A stretch of DNA of 19,846 nt from Patescibacteria group bacterium (GTDB lineage: Bacteria > Patescibacteriota > Minisyncoccia > Phycocordibacterales > UBA9973), in the NCBI GenBank assembly GCA_030916575.1, contig JAUPWJ010000031.1:1-19846 (forward strand), read 5' to 3'. How positions within the stretch are numbered: the first letter of the stretch is position 1; every line of letters begins with the position of its first letter. Below the pieces are notes generated by a model. The model was not told the origin of the DNA. It worked only from the letters and a program-made list of their open reading frames with translations, and did no database searches. The position numbers and the translations under genes are program-made. This document shows, piece after piece, positions 9,447-14,556 of this stretch.

Positions 9447-11258
9447 CTACCTTACCTCCCATTCAGAGTTTTCTTTTACCTTATTAGTAATTTTAGTCAT
9501 AATTTCTCCCACTTCAGAATCTGTCAGCGTTCGTTCGTAAGATTGAAAAATCATACGAAATCCAAACGAAGTTCTTCCCTCTTTTGTAAAAGTATCGAAC
9601 ATGTCTGGACCTTTAACACAAAGCTCAGTGATATTTTCTTTAATTAAGTTTTCCAATTTTTCTTTGCCCTCACTCTCCGGAACCCACACAGCAATATCCC
9701 GAGCGATGAATGGAAACAGACTCCACATTTTGAAAGCCGAGCCTGTGTGCTTTTGAGAAGTGATATCTCCGAGCTCCTCACGAGGAGAACCGAGGACCTG
9801 AACAAAAGCATCGGGTGAGGCTTTCATAAACTCTTCCAGGCTCACTTCTTTTATTTCCTTTTTATTTCCATAAGCCACATGCATTTCTTCCAAAGGACTC
9901 CACACATTCCCGATTTCAAAAACTTTTATATCATTCTCACCCAAGAGTGGAGCATTTACTTTATTTAACACCAAACTTTCTTTCAACCCATCGCTCAAAT
10001 TTGTCCGTAAAAACTTTTTATCAGATGCACTTGCGAGCACTTCCACCTTACCTTTGTTGGCAAAGGTATAAGTCATCACTTCGTTATATCCTTGAGAAAG
10101 TAAATACGCACGGGACTTTTGTATCATCTCGAAAGTTTCGTTGACTTTTGGAGTAAAATTTATTTTAGGTATTTTACCTGTAACTTTATCATACCCAGCA
10201 ACTCTACCGATTTCTTCAACCATATCTTCTGGAATCTGAAGGTCTAAACGCAAAGCTGGCGGAGTAATAGTAAATTCCTCCCCATTCTTTTCATATTTAA
10301 AATTATATCGTTTTAATATATCTTCCACTTCTACTTCACTCACCTCTCTGCCCAATTTATTAGCAACAAAAGATGCAGAGAAAGAAAGCTCCCTTTCTTT
10401 TTGTGGATTAGTATGAATATCTACCACATCTTCAAAATCTGTAAATCCATATTCAATCATGAGCCCTGAAATTTCTTTCATAGCAAAATCACAAAGCTCT
10501 GGAGATAAATCATTTTCAAATCTTTTTACTGCATCGGTAAAAATATTTACGGCTCTACGAGTCTTACGCACAGAGACAGGGGTGAAATTAGCAACTTCAA
10601 TAATTATATTTTTTGTATTCTCATCTACTTCAGCAATTTTCCCGCCCTTTACTCCTGCAATAGCCAGCAAATTCTTCTCATCTGCAATCACCATATCATT
10701 TGGGCTTAATTTTACTTCTTTATTATCAAGCGTTGTTATACTCTCTCCTTCTTTTGCTTGTCTGACAATTATCGCACCATTTACTTTATCTAAATCAAAA
10801 CAATGCGTCGGCTGACCGGAGTCATACATAGTGATATTTGAAGCATCCACAATATTATTTATACTTCTCTGCCCTATAGAAGCTAAATGATTTACCACCC
10901 ATTCCGGAGATGGACCAACTTTTACATTTCTCAGAATTCGCCCCATATACCGACGACAATTTTCAGATTCCACTTCTATTTTTAAATTCGTAAGCTTGGC
11001 TTCGGGCACTTTATACATAGAACTTGGGTCGTTGTATTTGATACCAAGCTGTGAGGCCAATTCTCTAGCAATACCATGATGGGATAATAAATCGTGGGCT
11101 CTATTTGGTAAAATATTTATATCAAAAACTGTATCACCGTCAGGGAGTTTTTCAATTCCTTCTACTTCACATAAGTGATAGGTGAAAATATCTCGGAGCG
11201 AGTCTGCTTCGGGAACCTCAGGTATATACCATTTTAGCCAGTTGTAAGATATTTTCAT
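9447..11258 (-). CDS. pheT: Phenylalanyl-tRNA synthetase beta subunit, short form without the EMAP-like tRNA-binding domain
   Basis: Beta subunit of the alpha2-beta2 enzyme that charges tRNA-Phe. The 603 residues start MKISYNWLKWYIPE, as usual, but after CEVEGIEKLPDG (30-41) the sequence goes straight to VFDINILPNRAHDLLSHHGI (44-63). The B2 OB-fold (EMAP-like) tRNA-binding insertion of about 110 residues in E. coli PheT (795 residues) is missing. The B3/B4 editing domain follows (about 95-265, with GQPTHCFDLDKVNG at 148-161), then B5 (about 290-360), the catalytic-like domain (about 375-500), and an FDX-ACB domain at the C-terminus (FPFIARDIAVW, YERTLTDSEV). It starts 4 bp after the stop of the Tat-signal protein gene, which separates it from pheS. 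Confidence 0.95.
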   Translation of the reverse strand: MKISYNWLKWYIPEVPEADSLRDIFTYHLCEVEGIEKLPDGDTVFDINILPNRAHDLLSHHGIARELASQLGIKYNDPSSMYKVPEAKLTNLKIEVESENCRRYMGRILRNVKVGPSPEWVVNHLASIGQRSINNIVDASNITMYDSGQPTHCFDLDKVNGAIIVRQAKEGESITTLDNKEVKLSPNDMVIADEKNLLAIAGVKGGKIAEVDENTKNIIIEVANFTPVSVRKTRRAVNIFTDAVKRFENDLSPELCDFAMKEISGLMIEYGFTDFEDVVDIHTNPQKERELSFSASFVANKLGREVSEVEVEDILKRYNFKYEKNGEEFTITPPALRLDLQIPEDMVEEIGRVAGYDKVTGKIPKINFTPKVNETFEMIQKSRAYLLSQGYNEVMTYTFANKGKVEVLASASDKKFLRTNLSDGLKESLVLNKVNAPLLGENDIKVFEIGNVWSPLEEMHVAYGNKKEIKEVSLEEFMKASPDAFVQVLGSPREELGDITSQKHTGSAFKMWSLFPFIARDIAVWVPESEGKEKLENLIKENITELCVKGPDMFDTFTKEGRTSFGFRMIFQSYERTLTDSEVGEIMTKITNKVKENSEWEVR

Positions 11259-11262
11259 AAAA

Positions 11263-12126
11263 TTAATAGAACACTAAGTAGTTAGTAACAACATTAGGAT
11301 CTCGTGTTCCCTTTTCTTCAACTGCAGGGGTTTTACTCCCATTTTCATATACTTCCTTAACACTCCCACCCCAAGATGGTCCTCCATCTAAAACATAAAT
11401 ATGAGTAGTTTGTGACTTTATTTGACCAGTATTAGAGTCTTTTCTGTCTAGTCCAACTAGTATTTCTCTTGCCTCGTTACCTGATATTGGCTTATCAAAA
11501 AGAACCGCTCCAACTTGTTGTCCTGAAGGCGTATCTCTCCTGATAAGTACTTTGTCTATTAAATTTTGGGCATCAATAGTATTTCCTTTTCTATATATAC
11601 TTGGCAAAAAGAATAAAGTATCTCCGTCCTGCTTAGCTTCATTATAAAAAGAATCAAAATCAGAAATTTCCCTATTATGAGTGAATGTAATATCAAAACC
11701 ATTTTTTACATGGACAATACCGTAATTTTTTACCTGCCCATCACCACAGGGTCTACCATTGGATAAAGCTTTTCCTTCCATTTGATAACTTCCGACCGAA
11801 CCCGCAGTCATACCGTCCGGCGCAGTGGCAACACCTTTTAATTTAGAATTTATATCCTCAAGAGATCCTTCAAAAATCTCAGGGTCAGTGTCTTTAGTAA
11901 CTAAATTTATACCTCTCACAGGCCAAAATTCTCCCACCCGCTCGTTGTTTGATTCAACACTATAAATGTATTCTCCGTTTTTAAATTGCTGATTCGTTTT
12001 TTTAAATTCGGTATAACGAGATATTTGTTCTAATTTTGAAATTATTTTAGGTATAGCAAAACTCCCTAATCCAAGACTAGATTTCTTTAAAAACTCTCTT
12101 CTGCTATTTTTTTCAAATCCTTCCAT
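11263..12126 (-). CDS. Tat-signal exported protein, likely phosphodiester-glycosidase (NAGPA)-like
   Basis: A 287-residue protein beginning MEGFEKNSRREFLKKS. The SRREFLK at residues 8-14 is a textbook twin-arginine export motif, followed by a short weakly hydrophobic stretch (about 16-30). An in-frame ATG at 12204 would place the motif internally and overlap pheS by 74 bases, so I prefer the ATG at 12126. The mature part has GSYQMEGKALSNGRPCG, a central LIRRDTPSGQQVGAVLF, then HIYVLDGGPSWGGSV and a terminal VVTNYLVFY. This order resembles the NAGPA/phosphodiester glycosidase domain (a glycine-rich opening, RTAIG-like strand, LDGGGS motif, closing naLxVF). That domain is implicated in cleaving sugar-phosphodiester linkages at the cell surface. 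The family call is from pattern only. The gene is wedged between pheS and pheT with 4-bp gaps on both sides. Confidence 0.6.
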   Translation of the reverse strand: MEGFEKNSRREFLKKSSLGLGSFAIPKIISKLEQISRYTEFKKTNQQFKNGEYIYSVESNNERVGEFWPVRGINLVTKDTDPEIFEGSLEDINSKLKGVATAPDGMTAGSVGSYQMEGKALSNGRPCGDGQVKNYGIVHVKNGFDITFTHNREISDFDSFYNEAKQDGDTLFFLPSIYRKGNTIDAQNLIDKVLIRRDTPSGQQVGAVLFDKPISGNEAREILVGLDRKDSNTGQIKSQTTHIYVLDGGPSWGGSVKEVYENGSKTPAVEEKGTRDPNVVTNYLVFY

Positions 12127-12130
12127 AATT

Positions 12131-12838
12131 TTAAAACTGATTAAGTCGTAAATCACCTTGATAAAAAAGACGGACGTCGGGAATATTCCATTTAACCATA
12201 GCAATACGGTCTAATCCTCCGCCGAATGCAAAACCTTGAACCTTCTCTGGGTCGAGGCCGACATTTCGTAAAACATTCGGATGAAGCATTCCCGCGCCCA
12301 TAACTTCAAGCCAGCGGTTTTGGAATTTTAGCCAGACTTCAAGTCCAGGCTCAACGAACGGAAAGAAGCTCGGACGGAATTCCATTTCAATATCATCCCC
12401 CAACATTTTTTTATAAAAATGCTCCAACACTCCCTTTAAGTCTGCAATAGAAATATCCTCACCCACCATAGCGCCATCAATCTGAAAAAATTGCATTTCA
12501 TGAGTTGCGTCTGTAGCTTCATTACGGAAAACTTTTCCAATAGAAATAAATGCACTCGGTAGTCTACCCTCTTTCCCTGCTTGTTCTACTGCTCGTGCTG
12601 TGACATTTGTAGTATGAGTTCGTAAAACTTTTTCTTTCTCATTTTTTATATAAAAAGTATCCTGCATGTCTCGGGCTGGGTGATCTTTGGAAACATTTAA
12701 TGCATCAAAATTATACCACTCACTTTCAAGCTCCGGCCCATAAGATATTTCAAAACCAAGCTCTGAAAAAGCACCTAGAGATTCACTGGCTAAAGTATTT
12801 AACGGGTGTTCACTTCCTTTTTTTACTTCTTCGTTCAT
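12131..12838 (-). CDS. pheS: Phenylalanyl-tRNA synthetase alpha subunit, catalytic core only
   Basis: Catalytic alpha subunit of PheRS. The 235 residues align with E. coli PheS from its HPL...GF region onward: HPLNTLASESLGAFSELGF (11-29), NFDALN and HPARDMQDTF, RTHTT (73-77), motif 2 GKVFRNEATDATHE (101-114), FRPSFFPFVEPGLEV (154-168), MLHPNVLRNVG (184-194) and motif 3 GFAFGGGLDRIAM (202-214). The N-terminal coiled coil of about 90 residues, which contacts tRNA in other bacteria (E. coli PheS 327 residues), is missing. Together with the short PheT this indicates a streamlined PheRS. The ATG follows the stop of the histidine-rich gene with no intervening base (TAA-ATG), suggesting translational coupling. 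There is no Shine-Dalgarno. Confidence 0.96.
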   Translation of the reverse strand: MNEEVKKGSEHPLNTLASESLGAFSELGFEISYGPELESEWYNFDALNVSKDHPARDMQDTFYIKNEKEKVLRTHTTNVTARAVEQAGKEGRLPSAFISIGKVFRNEATDATHEMQFFQIDGAMVGEDISIADLKGVLEHFYKKMLGDDIEMEFRPSFFPFVEPGLEVWLKFQNRWLEVMGAGMLHPNVLRNVGLDPEKVQGFAFGGGLDRIAMVKWNIPDVRLFYQGDLRLNQF

Positions 12839-13099
12839 TTAGTGGTTGTGGTGAACCTGATGAATTTCTAACTTACCATGATGACTCTGTAGAGTATATT
12901 TCATATCATGAGCACCGACTCTAGCAGTAAAGTGAGAGTTATGATCACGGTCATAGTTATTCTTGGCATTTTTTACCATCTCATGCATTTGCTCCTTATC
13001 TACATGGTGCTTCAAAAAATGCAACGCATGATCATGACCCTTAGAATCAATTTCAAAACCATGGATTTTTGGTATTTCTATTTCTTTTTCATCTGACAT
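12839..13099 (-). CDS. Histidine-rich small protein of unknown function
   Basis: I do not recognise this protein. It has 86 residues, 16 of them histidine (about 19%), with clusters GHDHALHFLKHH (21-32) and a C-terminal HQVHHNH. It has no signal peptide, membrane segment or cysteine. The composition (His, Asp, Glu, Lys) suggests a soluble cytoplasmic protein that could bind divalent metal such as Zn, Ni or Cu, but that is inference. The gene has its own promoter, starts at ATG 13099 in the context AAATTTATG, and its stop codon abuts the pheS start, so it is the leading gene of the pheS, Tat-protein, pheT operon. Its placement there may be a way of keeping expression tied to translation genes, or simply chance. 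Confidence 0.8.
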   Translation of the reverse strand: MSDEKEIEIPKIHGFEIDSKGHDHALHFLKHHVDKEQMHEMVKNAKNNYDRDHNSHFTARVGAHDMKYTLQSHHGKLEIHQVHHNH

Positions 13100-13130
13100 A
13101 AATTTATATAATTAAACTTATAATGACGTT

Positions 13131-13139
13131 ATTATACCA
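13131..13139 (-). promoter_or_regulatory. Extended -10 promoter for the histidine-rich gene and pheST operon
   Basis: Minus strand TGGTATAAT: consensus TATAAT (13131-13136) with extended TG. Predicted start near 13124, a leader of about 25 bases. No clear -35, which would fall in the 3' end of trhO. Confidence 0.5.
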
Positions 13140-13141
13140 CA

Positions 13142-14170
13142 CTATTTCTTATAATTTTTTCTAAATTGATTCTCATGATTCTGCCTATCTTTACCCACGA
13201 AAAACTGATTTACTTTTTTAGGGAATTTGTCACAAATATTGCAAACTTTACTACAATAGCCCTTTAATTTTGTTTTACAATCTTCACAACAAATAAAAAG
13301 GATATGGCAAGAAGTATTTTTGCAATGCATGTAATCATCGCACTTTGTTTTCTCGCATGCCTGACAAGTAGCGATTATCTCTTCCCCCACTCTCTCACCC
13401 ATCCTTTCATCAAAAACAAAGTTCTTGCCTTTAAATTTATTCTGTAAACCTTTTTCTTTTACTTGATGAGCATAATCAATAATTCCACCCTTGATATGTT
13501 TTACATTTCTAAAGCCATTGTGCTTCATCCAAGCAGAAGCCTTCTCGCATCTGATGCCTCCAGTACAATACAGGAGAACTTCTTCATCTTTTTTATCTTT
13601 AAACATATCAGTCACTTTCGCTAATTGTTCACGGAAAGTATCTACATTCATCAATTTCGCATTTTCAAAGTGTCCAATAGCTACCTCGTACATATTGCGC
13701 ATATCTATCACAGTCACTCCACGTTCTATCATATTGTTTACATCTTCCGCTGTTGCATAAGCTCCTGTATCTCCTGGATTGAAAGTTTCATCATCCAATC
13801 CATCAGCTACGATTTTCGGACGAACTTTTATAATCAGTTTTAAGAAACTAGACTGTATTCCTTTGCCCTTTTCTTCCACGGCAATCTTATAAGGCACACC
13901 AGCAAACTCTTTTGTATTTTGAATAAAAGAATCAAATATTTGCCAGTTGTGTTCCGGCACATTCATCTGCGCATTTATACCTTCATGTGCCACATAAATA
14001 CGGCCGAGGCATCCTAGCTCAGTCAATTTATCAAATAGGAAATCTCTCATCTCTTTAGGATTTTCTATCTTCACGTATTTATAAAAAGATAAAGTCTTTC
14101 GCTTAAAATCCTCTTGTTCCAAGTCTCGCAAAAGCTCTTCTTTAGACTTTGTGTTTACTTTCTTATACAT
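13142..14170 (-). CDS. trhO: Oxygen-dependent tRNA uridine(34) hydroxylase TrhO (UPF0176, rhodanese domain)
   Basis: A 342-residue protein of the TrhO/YceA family. TrhO uses O2 to make 5-hydroxyuridine at tRNA wobble position 34, the precursor of mo5U/cmo5U. An N-terminal acylphosphatase-like region (about 25-115, with GRIYVAHEGINAQMNVP at 56-72) is followed by a rhodanese domain (about 135-240). The latter carries IDMRNMYEVAIGHFENA (155-171) and the active-site loop CTGGIRC with C202 as the catalytic cysteine. The C-terminal 80 residues contain 11 cysteines (269-313) in zinc-finger-like pairs, as in the family. Length is typical. It is monocistronic by its own promoter and is followed directly by the promoter of the histidine-rich gene. 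The family assignment is secure; function is by homology. Confidence 0.93.
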   Translation of the reverse strand: MYKKVNTKSKEELLRDLEQEDFKRKTLSFYKYVKIENPKEMRDFLFDKLTELGCLGRIYVAHEGINAQMNVPEHNWQIFDSFIQNTKEFAGVPYKIAVEEKGKGIQSSFLKLIIKVRPKIVADGLDDETFNPGDTGAYATAEDVNNMIERGVTVIDMRNMYEVAIGHFENAKLMNVDTFREQLAKVTDMFKDKKDEEVLLYCTGGIRCEKASAWMKHNGFRNVKHIKGGIIDYAHQVKEKGLQNKFKGKNFVFDERMGERVGEEIIATCQACEKTKCDDYMHCKNTSCHILFICCEDCKTKLKGYCSKVCNICDKFPKKVNQFFVGKDRQNHENQFRKNYKK

Positions 14171-14187
14171 AAAATTATCTTAATAAG

Positions 14188-14216
14188 AATATACCTTCAA
14201 AAACCTTTATTTGCAA
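14188..14216 (-). promoter_or_regulatory. Sigma70-type promoter for trhO
   Basis: Minus strand: -35 TTGCAA (14211-14216), a 17-bp spacer, -10 TATATT (14188-14193). Predicted start near 14181 leaves a leader of about 10 bases before ATG 14170. It is divergent from the plus-strand ncRNA promoter immediately to its right. Confidence 0.55.
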
Positions 14217-14223
14217 GAAAAAA

Positions 14224-14251
14224 TTGACTTAACTTAGAGTGTACGTATACT
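14224..14251 (+). promoter_or_regulatory. Sigma70-type promoter driving the intergenic ncRNA
   Basis: Plus strand: -35 TTGACT (14224-14229), a 16-bp spacer, -10 TATACT (14246-14251). Transcription would start about 14258 at GGG. This is one of the closest matches to consensus in the window. It drives no protein gene, which is the main argument for an RNA gene downstream. Confidence 0.65.
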
Positions 14252-14255
14252 CTAA
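14234..14255. promoter_or_regulatory. 22-bp palindrome overlapping the ncRNA -10 element (probable operator)
   Basis: An inverted repeat with arms TTAGAGT (14234-14240) and ACTCTAA (14249-14255). The inner eight bases continue the symmetry, so 10 of 11 base pairs match, with a single G/T exception. It covers the spacer and the whole -10 of the ncRNA promoter, from about -24 to -3, the usual site of a dimeric repressor operator. It is also about 40 bases upstream of the predicted trhO -10. No regulator gene is visible in the window. Confidence 0.55.
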
Positions 14256-14257
14256 AT

Positions 14258-14550
14258 GGGTGTTGTAAAATCGCTTAATAATTTAGCTTAAGAGAGATTA
14301 TACTTAAATATCCCAAACGTTCATTGATGCGCTAGCTGGAAGACGTAATTCGCCCAGAGGGGTGTCCTCTACCAGCACACCGTAAATTTTTTATGAATTT
14401 AGTTACCTTTAGTAACCCTAAATAGCATTGTTAGTAAAGATGACAATACACACTCGATGCTTAGGCAGAAGTAAGAAGCTATTTTTGAAAACAGTTTAAA
14501 AAAATTTACAAACATTAACGCCCACCCTGGTCACAAGCCAGGGTGCTTTT
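14258..14550 (+). ncRNA. Structured non-coding RNA of unknown family
   Basis: About 290 bases between a good promoter and a strong terminator, with no credible reading frame. The 5' end GGGUGUU (14258-14264) can pair with AACGCCC (14517-14523), and GUAAA (14265-14269) with UUUAC (14505-14509), closing the whole molecule. A GC-richer core follows: GCUGG (14335-14339) with CCAGC (14372-14376) encloses hairpin AGAGG-GGUGU-CCUCU (14356-14370). The loop GGUGU is complementary to ACACC (14377-14381), giving a pseudoknot or an alternative fold. Next comes a hairpin at 14397-14423 (AUUUA/UAAAU and GUUAC/GUAAC, loop CUUUA), and a stem AGCAU/AUGCU (14424-14428 with 14457-14461) enclosing UUGU/ACAA. It lacks the hallmark motifs of RNase P RNA (GAGGAAAGUCC, ACAGAA), SRP RNA and tmRNA (no T-loop GGUUCGA). 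A divergent 6S-like RNA cannot be excluded. The pairings were found by eye. Confidence 0.6.
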
Positions 14551-14556
14551 ATTTAT
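14523..14556 (+). terminator. Intrinsic terminator of the ncRNA
   Basis: A perfect 8-bp stem CACCCTGG/CCAGGGTG (14523-14530 with 14538-14545), 7-base loop TCACAAG, then CTTTTATTTATAT. The T-run is only on the plus strand, which fixes the direction. It overlaps the stop codon of the convergent helicase-nuclease gene and may also slow transcription coming from that gene. Confidence 0.85.

Noticed and set aside
12127..12204. A longer start for the Tat-signal protein at 12204.
   Set aside because: It would overlap pheS by 74 bases and bury the twin-arginine motif; ATG 12126 places it at the N-terminus.
13111..13124. A 14-base sequence (ATTATAAGTTTAAT on the minus strand) shared exactly with 19643-19656, both just upstream of a gene start.
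   Set aside because: In AT-rich DNA of this length a few shared 14-mers are expected by chance; the matching position is suggestive but not enough.
14394..14426. A tiny open frame starting ATGAATTTAG with ten codons inside the ncRNA.
   Set aside because: It coincides with a hairpin, is too short to support, and lacks any ribosome-binding context.
14258..14550. Reading the intergenic RNA as tmRNA, since GGGUGUU/AACGCCC followed by ACC looks like a tRNA-type acceptor stem.
   Set aside because: No T-arm with GGUUCGA-type loop precedes the 3' strand, no D-arm-like segment follows the 5' end, and no plausible tag reading frame was found.
14258..14550. A retron or transposon-associated guide RNA, because the two ends pair.
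   Set aside because: No reverse transcriptase, TnpB/IscB or cas gene is present in the window.
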